Source: Tepidimicrobium xylanilyticum (GTDB lineage: Bacteria > Bacillota > Clostridia > Tissierellales > Tepidimicrobiaceae). Taken from it: a stretch of DNA of 64,000 nucleotides. The stretch covers positions 375,774 to 439,773 of the forward strand of contig NZ_FNNG01000001.1 of the NCBI RefSeq assembly GCF_900106765.1, in the 5' to 3' direction. The notes beneath the pieces were generated by a model. That model had not been told where the DNA came from, searched no databases, and saw nothing but the letters and a program-made list of their open reading frames with translations. This document shows, piece after piece, positions 44,133-53,409 of the stretch (positions are counted from its first letter, which is position 1; the number at the start of each line of letters is the position of its first letter). The position numbers and the translations under genes were made by a program.

Positions 44133-44846
44133 CTAATAGAATTTTTTTGTTTTAATATCTGAAACCAGTACACTGCCCTTAAATCCTTTTTCTAATAGCT
44201 TATTCCTGATTTCATTCCCTTTAAAGGAATAATACTGATTAGAAGCCTTATTTAACAGGAGGATTTTTTCCCCTCTAGCTTCCTTAAATAAACCCTCAGG
44301 ATGGAATATAAGTTTTATAATAATGTCAGCATCTATTGTATCTGAATAATTAGAATTGGTAATTTCAATAAACTTCTCAGGTCTATGGACTATATGGTCT
44401 ATCCTTTTCTCAAAAGAATCTAATCCAATTACTCCTATGGTTTTAGTTGTGCACTTTGGAATTACAGGTTCATAATCATTAGGAGCCTTAATGGGTTTTC
44501 CTTTAGAACCATCTGCTTCAATTAATATGAAATCGAATATATTTTTTTCAACAATTTCTTCAATTTCAATGGAAGAAGGGCCCTTTAACTTCCCTTCTTC
44601 TATCCTATTACCAAATATGGTGATGCTTCCTTCCTTTGGTGTAAAATATTCTAATTTGCCTAAAAAATAATAATCGTACTCTTCCTCCTTAGGACTGAAT
44701 ATGGCAGTAGTAGTGGTAACCAGCACCCTTTTGTTTAAATTCCTTAATTCATCAGCCAGTATAAAAAGGGTGGTAGTCTTTCCACCACCACCAACTATTG
44801 ATATTACCTCTTCTTTCTTTAAGCCTAATTTTTTAAATAAATACAT
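44133..44846 (-). CDS. yqeC: Selenium-dependent hydroxylase accessory protein YqeC
   Basis: A 237-residue P-loop protein of the YqeC family: Walker A-like VGGGGKTTTLF near residue 20, LVTTTTAIFSP near 42, LIEADGSKGKPIKAP near 109-123. It belongs to the selenium-dependent Mo-hydroxylase gene set; its biochemical role is not established. ATG at 44846 follows AGGTGATATTG. The first three upstream codons in frame (GTG-ATA-TTG) are probably not used. Confidence 0.9.
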   Translation of the reverse strand: MYLFKKLGLKKEEVISIVGGGGKTTTLFILADELRNLNKRVLVTTTTAIFSPKEEEYDYYFLGKLEYFTPKEGSITIFGNRIEEGKLKGPSSIEIEEIVEKNIFDFILIEADGSKGKPIKAPNDYEPVIPKCTTKTIGVIGLDSFEKRIDHIVHRPEKFIEITNSNYSDTIDADIIIKLIFHPEGLFKEARGEKILLLNKASNQYYSFKGNEIRNKLLEKGFKGSVLVSDIKTKKFY

Positions 44847-44863
44847 CAATATCACCTGTGTTA

Positions 44864-46438
44864 TTAACTTAATAAGGATTCTAAGGATAAGCCCACTTCA
44901 TATAATCTTTTCTTGTCATCTGCAATAGTTAAGAACTTAAATAGTTTTCCATCCTCTACCCTAATCTTAATGGGAGTTACCACATACTCTACCTTTCCTT
45001 CCTTTAATGCTTGGAAGCTCTGATCCACTTTATAGAGATTTAGTCCTATAGCAGATTTCTCGTTAGTAAATTCTACTGTTCCCGATGAGTTAGTTATGTA
45101 TATGGCGTCCATTTTGGTCTTTATCAACAATTCTTCTATGTCCTTTTCACTTAAATCACCCTTATTAAGGGCATATTCTCTAATATAATGGGCTTGTTTT
45201 AACATTATCTCTTCCATTACATTCCCAACGACAAATTGCTGCATATCGAAAACCTGTTTTTTAATGTCTTCTGCCATTTTTCGCAAAAACTCAGCTCTTG
45301 AATTCTGTTCTGAGGTTTCAAGGGCAGTTTCCGCTATTTGAGAAGATATTTCCTGCGAAAAAGAAGATACTTGCTCAATATTTTCCGAAACCCTTATAAT
45401 TGCCGAGTTATTTCTTTCTATAACGTCAGTAATCTCTTCTAAGCTATACTTCCCTTTATTGAGCCTTTCTATAATGGATTCAAATTCCTTGCTGATATCC
45501 AACATTACTTCCCAATTTTCCTCCATATACTCCATTACATCCTCCATAAATCCCTTAGAAGAGGATATATGTCCTTTTAAATTTTGAATTACTTCTTCTA
45601 TCCTAGAAGAAGCTTTTTTAGTTTCCTCGGCCAGCTTTCCAATTTCCATTGCAACTATGGCAAATCCTTTTCCCTCCTGTCCAGCCCTAGCTGCTTCAAT
45701 AGATGCATTTAAGGAAAGCATACTAGTTTCCTTAGAAATGGAATTGATTAAATCTATCAAGTTTACTATTTCATCTGAGTAACTGTTCAATCTCAATATC
45801 TGTTCCAAAGTTTTTTCAGTCATATCTTTTGATTGCCTTATTCTCTTTCCAATTATATTTGCATTTTTCATGCTTTCTTGTGCTGTGGTAATGGATTCAG
45901 ATATGAATTGGCTCTTATCGGTTATTTCCTTTTCTATCTTCTCTAAAGAATGGACTATTTCAGTAGCAGTGCTGCTGGCATCTATCAACATATTGGACTG
46001 TTCAAGAGTGTTTTTATCCACAATATCCACAGAAGAAGCTATTAGTGCTGCAGAATTTAAACTGTCCATGGAGACCGAGTTCAATTTTTCACATATATCG
46101 AATAATCTGGTGGATATCTCCACTTGAGTCTTCAGATTATTTCTGATACTATCAGCTAATACATCCAATTCCCTTTTCATATATTCAGGTATGAATTTTA
46201 CACCATCAGATGTAAAATCCATACTCTTAAAAATATTTACATATCTTTTAATATGGTTAACAACTCTTTTCGTTAAGCCTTTATACAGAACAATACTGGA
46301 TAATAAGGCCATTAATGCAAACAGACCTAAAACTCCAATAAGCTCATCTATAATAGAAGCTAAATAATAGCTAATCCCCATGGTAACGAAAATCGTTATA
46401 AATAATAAGGCAATCCCATTCTTGCTCTTAACATTCAA
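44864..46438 (-). CDS. Methyl-accepting chemotaxis protein with C-terminal sensor
   Basis: A 524-residue receptor with two adjacent membrane spans near the N-terminus (about 8-27 and 34-52) and almost no periplasmic loop. A methyl-accepting coiled coil follows, with tip near 225-265 ([20 protein letters not shown]), and then a C-terminal PAS/Cache-like sensor (about 395-520, [20 protein letters not shown]). Signal is therefore probably sensed in the cytoplasm. It is embedded between the purine enzymes and the Mo-hydroxylase accessory genes, on the same strand, so it may direct movement by purine or redox state. Confidence 0.88.
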   Translation of the reverse strand: MNVKSKNGIALLFITIFVTMGISYYLASIIDELIGVLGLFALMALLSSIVLYKGLTKRVVNHIKRYVNIFKSMDFTSDGVKFIPEYMKRELDVLADSIRNNLKTQVEISTRLFDICEKLNSVSMDSLNSAALIASSVDIVDKNTLEQSNMLIDASSTATEIVHSLEKIEKEITDKSQFISESITTAQESMKNANIIGKRIRQSKDMTEKTLEQILRLNSYSDEIVNLIDLINSISKETSMLSLNASIEAARAGQEGKGFAIVAMEIGKLAEETKKASSRIEEVIQNLKGHISSSKGFMEDVMEYMEENWEVMLDISKEFESIIERLNKGKYSLEEITDVIERNNSAIIRVSENIEQVSSFSQEISSQIAETALETSEQNSRAEFLRKMAEDIKKQVFDMQQFVVGNVMEEIMLKQAHYIREYALNKGDLSEKDIEELLIKTKMDAIYITNSSGTVEFTNEKSAIGLNLYKVDQSFQALKEGKVEYVVTPIKIRVEDGKLFKFLTIADDKKRLYEVGLSLESLLS

Positions 46439-46475
46439 GTGTTATCACCTACCCCTTATATCAAATATTTGAACC

Positions 46476-48188
46476 TTATTGATTTAACTCAATAAACTTA
46501 AACTCTCCTACATCGAACAACCCTAAATCCGTCAATTTAATCTCTGGTATAACAGGCAGTGCAATAAAGGATAGGGTCATAAAGGGATCTATATTTCTAC
46601 TAACCTTTAATTTCTCATAAGCCATATCAAGCATTTTATTAAGCTTTTCATCTACTTCCTCCAAAGGTTCTTCCGACATGAGACCAGCTATGCTCAAAGG
46701 TAAAGTGCCCAATACCCTCCTTTCTGATACAATAGTCAAGCCTCCACCAACCCTTTCTAATTCCTCTATGGCCAGAATCATATCCTTATCATTATCACCA
46801 ATTACTATGAGATTATGGGAATCGTGAGCTACCGTAGAAGCAATAGCTCCATTTTCCAATCCAAAATCTTCTACTAAACCTAATCCTATATTTCCCGTCT
46901 TATTATGGCGTTCAATTACTGCAACCTTTAATAGATTTTCCCCTTTTACAAAATATCCATCTTCCACTACTATATCCTTCACATCCCTTACTGCCCTTTC
47001 AGTTATCAAGCTGTGAGAAAGTAATTTTATTACATTTAGCTTATTCCCTTTAATGGAGATTTTTAAGTCATCTATTTTAACCTTCTTTATATTCACCGTA
47101 TTTTTCATGGAAGCATTATCCCTGCTAGGAACGGAGAATAGAGCCTTATTATTTTCTGCCACCAATTTACCTTCTTTAAATACCTTTACTATATTGAAAT
47201 CATCAAGGTTATCTATTACCACCATATCTGCAATATAACCTGGAGCTATGGCCCCTTTTCCTCTTAACCTGTAGACTTCAGCCGCATTTAGAGAAGCCAT
47301 CTTTATACAATCTATTGGGTCTATCCCTTCCTTAATGGCCAATCTAATATTGTGGTCGATGCTTCCATCCTTTAATAAATCACTTGGATGCTTATCATCA
47401 GTACAGAAGATGCATCGCCTCAAATTATCCTTATTTACTACCTGGATTAATTCTCTTAAATTCTTCGCTGCAGAACCCTCTCTAATGTGGATATACATCC
47501 CAAGCCTTAACCTTTCCAACATTTCCTCCTTTGTAGAGCATTCGTGTTCAGTTTTTACCCCTGCAGCCACATAAGCGTTTAATTCCTTTCCACTAATAAG
47601 GGGGCCATGTCCGTCAATTATCTTATCCTTAAATAGTTCCAGCTTCTTTAGTACCTTTTCATCCTTACCTATGACCCCTGGATAATTCATCATCTCCCCT
47701 AGCCCGAGTACCCTTTCATCATCCTTTAATTTTTTCAAGTCCTCTGCTTCCAAAACAGCTCCTGCATTTTCAAAAGGAGTTGAAGGAACACAGCTAGAAG
47801 CCATTACATACACATCTAAGGGAAGGTCTTCGCTTTCCTCTAACATATACCTTATACCATCTATCCCTTTTACATTGGCTATTTCATGAGGATCGGTTAT
47901 AACTGTAGTAACCCCTCTTGGCACTACTGCCTTTGCAAACTGACCAGGCGTTACCATGGAAGACTCAATATGAACATGGGAATCTACAAAACCGGGTGCC
48001 AGGTACTTCCCTTCTAAATCCATTTCTTCTTCTCCTTCGTATTCTCCAATTCCCACTATCTTCCCTTGAAAAACAGCCACATCTCCCTCTATGATTTCAT
48101 TGGTAAATACATTTATAATGTTGGCATTCTTTAATACTAATTCAGCTTTTTCTTCGCCCTTTGATATGCTTATAACCCTTTCCATCAT
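46476..48188 (-). CDS. ade: Adenine deaminase
   Basis: A 570-residue amidohydrolase matching bacterial adenine deaminase (Ade), which makes hypoxanthine and ammonia from adenine. Metal-site motifs are VDSHVHIESSM near residues 68-78, DPHEIANV near 101, IDGHGPLI near 192, KTEHECS and FCTDDKHPSD. The C-terminal domain has SHNLIVIGDND and GGGLTIVSERRVLGTLPLSIAGL. Its ATG overlaps the stop of the xanthine dehydrogenase C-terminal fragment by four bases. Hypoxanthine is then oxidised by the adjacent dehydrogenase. Confidence 0.95.
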   Translation of the reverse strand: MMERVISISKGEEKAELVLKNANIINVFTNEIIEGDVAVFQGKIVGIGEYEGEEEMDLEGKYLAPGFVDSHVHIESSMVTPGQFAKAVVPRGVTTVITDPHEIANVKGIDGIRYMLEESEDLPLDVYVMASSCVPSTPFENAGAVLEAEDLKKLKDDERVLGLGEMMNYPGVIGKDEKVLKKLELFKDKIIDGHGPLISGKELNAYVAAGVKTEHECSTKEEMLERLRLGMYIHIREGSAAKNLRELIQVVNKDNLRRCIFCTDDKHPSDLLKDGSIDHNIRLAIKEGIDPIDCIKMASLNAAEVYRLRGKGAIAPGYIADMVVIDNLDDFNIVKVFKEGKLVAENNKALFSVPSRDNASMKNTVNIKKVKIDDLKISIKGNKLNVIKLLSHSLITERAVRDVKDIVVEDGYFVKGENLLKVAVIERHNKTGNIGLGLVEDFGLENGAIASTVAHDSHNLIVIGDNDKDMILAIEELERVGGGLTIVSERRVLGTLPLSIAGLMSEEPLEEVDEKLNKMLDMAYEKLKVSRNIDPFMTLSFIALPVIPEIKLTDLGLFDVGEFKFIELNQ

Positions 48189-49186
48189 ATCTCCTCTTTC
48201 CTTTCATTGTCCTCTTGAATTAGCTTGATTAGATTTTCTGGAGTGACTGGTAATTCAGTTACCCTTACTCCTATAGCATCATAAATAGCGTTCAATATGG
48301 CAGGCCCTACTGGAATCATAGTTGGTTCCCCTATTCCCTTAGCTCCATAAGGAGCAGTAGACTCTGGATCCTCCACTATTATATTTTCAACCTTTAATGT
48401 ATCCATAGCAGTTGGAATTAAATATCTGGAGAATCTATCATTATAAATTTTACCTTCTTTTATGTTCAAATCCTCAAACAATATATAACCTAAAGCCATG
48501 GCAAATCCTCCATCCATTTGGCCTTCCACCAAATGTGGATTTACTGCTCTTCCCACGTCTTGAGCAAATACTGCCTTTAATATTTCTACCTGCCCAGTTA
48601 AGGTATCTACTTCTAATTCCACCCCACATGCATTAAAGGTATAAGGCCAATAAGGTGCTCCTTGTCCAGTTTCTGGATCCATCATCACCGTTTGAGCAAC
48701 GAACTCGCCTTCAACTTCTATAATACTATCCTTATATATTTTGGACAATTCCTTATAGGAAATCCTCTTTTGTGGGAAAATTTCTAGGAATATATGCCCA
48801 TCTTCCGCCTTTAATCCATATACGCTATTTAAATTAAGCTGTTCCTTGGCCAACTCCTTTAGCCTTTCAACAAATTTTTCACAGGCTATCCTAATGGCAT
48901 TTCCCGTATTATAGGTTTGACGGCTGGCAGCGGCTGTACCTGCATCTGGAGTCAAACTGGTGTCCTCAGCAATAAATACAATTTCCTCTACAGGCAATTT
49001 CAATGTTTCTGCCCCTATCTGAGTGAGAACCGTTTTGGCACCTTGACCTACTTCGGTACTCCCAACATAAATGCCCACTTTGCCATCCTCAAGCAATCTT
49101 ACTTTAGCCTTTGATACATCAGGAAAGCCATTTCCATATCCTGTGCCATAAAAGGATAGCCCTATTCCCCTTCCTCTTTTTTTCAT
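48185..49186 (-). CDS. Xanthine dehydrogenase Mo-binding subunit, C-terminal half (split gene)
   Basis: A 333-residue protein equal to the C-terminal half of the Mo-binding subunit (XdhA/PucD type). It starts GIGLSFYGTGYGNG and includes VGSTEVGQGAKTVLTQIGAE (Mo-cofactor contacts), AASRQTYNTGNA, and the catalytic Glu region YGAKGIGEPTMIP near 280-292. The start ATG at 49186 overlaps the TGA of the N-terminal half (TGATG) and has GAGGAGG 7 bases upstream within that gene, so both halves are made as separate chains by coupling. No catalytic motif seems missing. Confidence 0.88.
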   Translation of the reverse strand: MKKRGRGIGLSFYGTGYGNGFPDVSKAKVRLLEDGKVGIYVGSTEVGQGAKTVLTQIGAETLKLPVEEIVFIAEDTSLTPDAGTAAASRQTYNTGNAIRIACEKFVERLKELAKEQLNLNSVYGLKAEDGHIFLEIFPQKRISYKELSKIYKDSIIEVEGEFVAQTVMMDPETGQGAPYWPYTFNACGVELEVDTLTGQVEILKAVFAQDVGRAVNPHLVEGQMDGGFAMALGYILFEDLNIKEGKIYNDRFSRYLIPTAMDTLKVENIIVEDPESTAPYGAKGIGEPTMIPVGPAILNAIYDAIGVRVTELPVTPENLIKLIQEDNERKEEI

Positions 49187-50451
49187 CAATAGGCCTCCTC
49201 TCTTTTAATTGGAAAATCCATCCTTTCAATTACCCTTTCCAAACACTCCTGTAAAGGTACGCTTTCCTTTAACACTTGCCCTGTGGCAGTAACGGAACCC
49301 TTCTTAAACATATTTTTAAGCCTAATGGTTATAGGGTCCACCCCTAATTTCTCTGCTAAAATGTCCATTTGCTGTTCATAAGCTATAGGCACTTGGGTAG
49401 CTCCAAATCCTCTCATGGCTCCTGTAAAAGGATTGTTTGTATAAACTGCAATGCTGTCCACCTTCACATTTGGTATAACATAAGGACCTGTTGCATGAAC
49501 TCCCGATTTTCTAAGAACATTCATTGCCCAGGATGCATAGGCTCCTGAATCGCCTATTATCTCTGCCTCTAAAGCTAGCAAATTTCCTTCCTTATCTGCT
49601 CCAGTTTTATACTTCATAACCATAGCATGCCTTTTAGAATGGGATATAAAAGATTCTGGTCTGGAATATACCGTTTTTACCGGTCTTTTTAACTCCTTAG
49701 CTGCCAGAGCCAAGTGGATTTGTAAGCTAATATCCTCTCTCCCACCAAAGGCTCCTCCTACATTGGCGTTTATTACCCTTACAGTGTCCTCTGGTATTTT
49801 TAGAGCAGAGGCTATTTCTTCTTTATCGTAATGGGGATATTGAGTAGCAACTATCACTGTAATTCTGCCTTCCTCATCTATAAAGGATACTCCCGCTTCT
49901 GGCTGTAAAAAAGCATGGTCTACCATATGGGTCTTATAGGTATTTTCCACTATCACATGGCTATTTTTAAAACCCTCTTCCACATTCCCTTTTCTAATTT
50001 TGAAATGATATAATATGTTGGAATCCCCATGCACCTTGGGACAATCCTCTTTCATTGCTTCTATCGGATCAAATACGCCTTTTATTTCTTCATATTCTAC
50101 AATAATATTTTTTAAGGCCAAATCACAGATCTTCTGGTCTTTTGCTACTACAAAGGCTATTGGGTCCCCAATGCGTCGAACTTTTTCACTACAAAAAACC
50201 TCATGGTCTTTAAATACTACCCCATGTTCATTATTCGGCACATCCTTGTAAGTAAATATTTTTAATACTCCATCTATTCTTTCTGCTTTGCTAGTATCCA
50301 CCTTTATATAAGCATGGGGTACCTTAGATCTCAATGTTTTACCATAAACCATGTTTTCCATATATACATCCTCTGGAAATAAGGCCTTTCCAGTAACCTT
50401 GCTTTCAGCATCTACACGAATAATATTCTTACCCACAACATTAAGGCTCAT
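49186..50451 (-). CDS. Xanthine dehydrogenase Mo-binding subunit, N-terminal half (split gene)
   Basis: A 421-residue protein equal to the N-terminal half of the Mo subunit: the ald_Xan_dh_C-like a/b hammerhead domain (KVTGKALFPEDVYM near residue 18, RSKVPHA after it) and the first Mo-binding domain (NANVGGAFGGREDISLQIH near 230, GAMRGFGATQVPIA near 340). Full-length homologues are about 760 residues, and the two halves sum to 754. It follows the 2Fe-2S subunit by two bases. Substrate by context is hypoxanthine, xanthine or urate. Confidence 0.9.
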   Translation of the reverse strand: MSLNVVGKNIIRVDAESKVTGKALFPEDVYMENMVYGKTLRSKVPHAYIKVDTSKAERIDGVLKIFTYKDVPNNEHGVVFKDHEVFCSEKVRRIGDPIAFVVAKDQKICDLALKNIIVEYEEIKGVFDPIEAMKEDCPKVHGDSNILYHFKIRKGNVEEGFKNSHVIVENTYKTHMVDHAFLQPEAGVSFIDEEGRITVIVATQYPHYDKEEIASALKIPEDTVRVINANVGGAFGGREDISLQIHLALAAKELKRPVKTVYSRPESFISHSKRHAMVMKYKTGADKEGNLLALEAEIIGDSGAYASWAMNVLRKSGVHATGPYVIPNVKVDSIAVYTNNPFTGAMRGFGATQVPIAYEQQMDILAEKLGVDPITIRLKNMFKKGSVTATGQVLKESVPLQECLERVIERMDFPIKREEAY

Positions 50452-50453
50452 GT

Positions 50454-50912
50454 CTACACCCCCTTAGCCCTATTTATGGCTTCGACTATCTTATTATATC
50501 CGGTACACCTACAGAGGTTTCCAGATATCCCTTCCCTAATTTCCTCCTCCGTAGGGTCAGGATTTTTATCTAATAGAGCTTTAGCTGATAAAATCATGCC
50601 TGGAGTACAGAATCCACATTGGACTGCACCCACCTCTATAAAGGCCTTTTGTAATGGATGAAGTTTTCCTTCCTCCTCCAGACCTTCTATAGTTATGATG
50701 TTGCTACCATGAGCTTGAAAAGCCATTACCAAACATGAATTTACCGTTTTCCCATCCATTATTACGGTACATGCACCACATTCACCTTCGCTGCAGCCTT
50801 CCTTAACTCCTGTTAATCCCAACTCTTCCCTTAATAAATCGATTAATCTCATATCCTCCCTTACTTCTAAGCTATGTTCCACTCCGTTTACCACCAAATC
50901 TATTTTTACCAT
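50454..50912 (-). CDS. Xanthine dehydrogenase 2Fe-2S subunit
   Basis: A 152-residue iron-sulfur subunit with both clusters visible: the plant-type ferredoxin cluster CSEGECGACT with a later Cys in VNSCL, and the second cluster CGFCTPGM and CRCTGY. It passes electrons from the Mo centre to the FAD subunit. Its start overlaps the end of the FAD-subunit gene by seven bases. Confidence 0.95.
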   Translation of the reverse strand: MVKIDLVVNGVEHSLEVREDMRLIDLLREELGLTGVKEGCSEGECGACTVIMDGKTVNSCLVMAFQAHGSNIITIEGLEEEGKLHPLQKAFIEVGAVQCGFCTPGMILSAKALLDKNPDPTEEEIREGISGNLCRCTGYNKIVEAINRAKGV

Positions 50913-51769
50913 GTTTCTGCCCCCTTTAGCCTTGCTATTCCTTGTCCTATTGCATCTTTAAATATCCTTTCTACGGCCCTTCTCTTATAAGGCAAAGTAG
51001 GTCTTCCCTTTAATCTCTCATCCATGGCCTCTTTTAATACTAAAATCGCTTCATCGATTACCTCATCGTTTAATTCCTTCCCTATTAAAAATTCTTCCAC
51101 CTTATGCTCCCTCAGAGGGTATCTGCCTAAGGAACCACTGGCTATCCTTATGGTTTTGACCATATTATCCTCATCTAATTCCAATAAAGTGGCTATAGAA
51201 AGTCTGGAAATAGCTAAGGCCTTTCTAAGACCTAGTTTTGAGAAAGATAAAACTTGGCATGATTTTGGCTTTTGAAACTGTATTGCAATTATAAGCTCAT
51301 CGTCTGCAATTTTAAAGTTTCCCTCATAATAATCTTTAAGTTTTATCTCCCTTTCTCCTCTTATGCTCCTTAAAATCAAGATGCTGTCCAAACATAGAAG
51401 GGGAGGAACGGAATCAGCAGCAGGAGAACCATTAGCAATATTTCCACCTATAGTCCCCTTATTTCTTATCTGAGGGGAACCCACTTCCCTCGAGGCTTTC
51501 TTCAATCCATATAAATTATCTTCAAATAAAGGGTCTTCTACAAGCTGAGTAAAGGTAGTTGCTGCCCCTATCCTTATATACTCACCTATATCCTCAACAC
51601 CTTTTAACTCATCTATGCTAGATATATCTATCAAAGCATCAACATTAACCTTACTTTCCCTCATAGCTATAATTAGGTCGGTACCGCCTGCAATTAATTT
51701 GCCTTTTTCCTTATACTGATCTAATAACCTTATTACTTCATCTAGGGATTTTCCTTTATGTGCATACAT
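50906..51769 (-). CDS. Xanthine dehydrogenase FAD-binding subunit
   Basis: A 287-residue subunit of the CoxM/XdhB type. FAD-binding motifs are LIAGGTDLIIAMR near residues 25-37 and TIGGNIANGSPAADSVPPLL near 107-126. It is the first gene of the dehydrogenase set and starts 73 bases after the purine permease, behind a terminator-like hairpin, so it probably relies on read-through or an internal promoter. Confidence 0.94.
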   Translation of the reverse strand: MYAHKGKSLDEVIRLLDQYKEKGKLIAGGTDLIIAMRESKVNVDALIDISSIDELKGVEDIGEYIRIGAATTFTQLVEDPLFEDNLYGLKKASREVGSPQIRNKGTIGGNIANGSPAADSVPPLLCLDSILILRSIRGEREIKLKDYYEGNFKIADDELIIAIQFQKPKSCQVLSFSKLGLRKALAISRLSIATLLELDEDNMVKTIRIASGSLGRYPLREHKVEEFLIGKELNDEVIDEAILVLKEAMDERLKGRPTLPYKRRAVERIFKDAIGQGIARLKGAETW

Positions 51770-51790
51770 GCTTTAACCTCCTTCCCAGCT

Positions 51791-51828
51791 TTTTTTAAAA
51801 AAGCCGCCTCCAGCGGGAGGCAGCTTTA
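51791..51828 (-). terminator. Terminator between purine permease and xanthine dehydrogenase genes
   Basis: AAGCTGCCTCC and GGAGGCGGCTT (with one mismatch) form a GC-rich stem followed on the minus strand by TTTTTT. It directly follows the permease stop and would separate or attenuate transcription into the dehydrogenase operon. Confidence 0.85.
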
Positions 51829-51842
51829 AGCATTTATATTAA

Positions 51843-53165
51843 TTATAGGAATATATACTTCAATATGAATAAAGCTGCTAGTATATACATTATTAAAGAT
51901 ATATCCTTATATCTTCCGGTTATAAGCTTTAATACTACATAGGAAACCATACCAAATACGATACCTTCAGCAATACTGTAAGCAAAAGGCATCATTACAA
52001 TAGTTAAAAAGGCTGGTATAGCTTCGGTAAAGTCATCTAAATCGATTTCCTTAATTGGGCTCATCATGAATAATCCTACTAGAATTAATGCTGGAGCAGT
52101 TGCTTGACTTGGTATTATAGCAAAAAGTGGTGAGAAGAATAATGCCAATAAGAACATTACTGCTGTAGACACTGCAGTTAACCCGGTTCTGCCTCCATCA
52201 GCAACACCAGAAGCTGATTCTACATATGTAGTAACTGTACTAGTTCCTAAGCAAGACCCTGCAACTGTACCCACAGCATCTGAAAGTAAAGCTTGACTAA
52301 CCCTTGGAAGTTGCCCTTTTTCATCTAGCATATTAGCTTTGGATGCAACTCCTACTAAGGTTCCTACAGTATCGAATACGTCTACAAACAGGAAGGTAAA
52401 CATTACTACTAGCATGTCCATTGAAAATATATTGGCCCATTCAAATTGGAAGGCTACATTTCTTACAGAAGGAGGTAGTGTGAAAAATCCTTCAGGCATA
52501 GGTGTAATTCCAAGAGGTATACCTATTATGGTAGTAACAATAATGCCTATCAATAATGCCCCCTTAACATTCTTAGCTAACAATACTCCCATTATTATTA
52601 AGCCTATTAATGCTAAAATTGGACCTCTTGAAACAAGATTTCCTAATCCCAAAATAGTTCCATCTCCAGTTTGAACTATACCTGCATTAACAAAACCTAT
52701 TAGTGCAATAAACAATCCTATACCTACCGATACACCTTTTTTCAGGTTAATTGGTATGGCATTAAATATGGCCTCTCTTACTTGGAAAAATGATAAAAGT
52801 ATGAATATAATCCCTTCCAAAAATACTGCTGTTAAGGCAAATTGCCAAGTATGACCCATTCCCTTCACTACCGTATAGGTGAAGAAAGCGTTAAGACCCA
52901 TACCTGGAGCCAATGCAAATGGATAGTTAGCAAGTAGTCCCATCATAAGAGTTGCAATTGCTGCAGATAAAGCTGTAGCTGTAAATACTCCTCCCCAATC
53001 CATTCCTGTTTCTGATAACATTCCTGGATTGACCATTAATATATAAGCCATGGTCATAAAGGTGGTAATACCCGCTAAAATCTCTGTTCTAGCATCAGTA
53101 TTGTTTTCCCGTAACTTAAATTTTCTTTCTAAAAAACCATCATTACCTAGAGTTTTGTCTGACAT
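51843..53165 (-). CDS. pbuG: NCS2 purine permease (AzgA/PbuG type)
   Basis: A 440-residue permease of the AzgA/PbuG branch, taking up hypoxanthine, guanine or adenine by proton symport. Diagnostic sequence is AGITTFMTMAYILMVNPGML near residues 31-50, GLLANYPFALAPGMGLNAFF near 76-95 and GTSTVTTYVESASGVADGGR near 300. About 12-14 spans are predicted. No purine riboswitch is seen in its leader, which instead contains a repeat element. It supplies substrate for the deaminases and dehydrogenase next to it. Confidence 0.94.
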   Translation of the reverse strand: MSDKTLGNDGFLERKFKLRENNTDARTEILAGITTFMTMAYILMVNPGMLSETGMDWGGVFTATALSAAIATLMMGLLANYPFALAPGMGLNAFFTYTVVKGMGHTWQFALTAVFLEGIIFILLSFFQVREAIFNAIPINLKKGVSVGIGLFIALIGFVNAGIVQTGDGTILGLGNLVSRGPILALIGLIIMGVLLAKNVKGALLIGIIVTTIIGIPLGITPMPEGFFTLPPSVRNVAFQFEWANIFSMDMLVVMFTFLFVDVFDTVGTLVGVASKANMLDEKGQLPRVSQALLSDAVGTVAGSCLGTSTVTTYVESASGVADGGRTGLTAVSTAVMFLLALFFSPLFAIIPSQATAPALILVGLFMMSPIKEIDLDDFTEAIPAFLTIVMMPFAYSIAEGIVFGMVSYVVLKLITGRYKDISLIMYILAALFILKYIFL

Positions 53166-53229
53166 AACAATCCCCCTTTATATAATTATTAATAATATAA
53201 TTGCTAATCGCTACCCTCCTTTCCTTTTC

Positions 53230-53408
53230 CAATGCACAATTCACAATGTTTGACAATGCACAGTTCTCAACTCACAACTCACGATTATTAGGGGCTAGCC
53301 CTTAGGACTTTTAAACTACGAAAGACCGCTATGGAAACCCCAAAGCTAGACTTAAGTGCATCGCAAATTGTGAATTGATTAAAACTGTGCATCGTGTACT
53401 GTGAATTG
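53230..53408. repeat. Inverted-repeat intergenic element A
   Basis: About 180 bases whose left end carries short tandem CAATGCACAATTCACAATG-type units and whose right end carries the complementary ATTGTGAATTG / ACTGTGCAT units, around a non-coding core with GGGGCTAGCCC. Related elements lie at 55241 and 59526. It fills the gap between the adenine deaminase paralogue and the purine permease. Confidence 0.7.
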
Positions 53409-53409
53409 C

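Noticed and set aside
49186-49190. TGA between the Mo-subunit halves as a second selenocysteine codon
   Set aside because: The downstream half is in a different frame, starts with its own ATG and ribosome binding site, and a second TGA follows immediately in the first frame.
53166-53409. Purine riboswitch before the purine permease, or before the xanthine-type permease at 63590
   Set aside because: I looked for the conserved purine-aptamer loops on the minus strand and did not find them; the first gap is filled by the inverted-repeat element and the second is plain AT-rich sequence.
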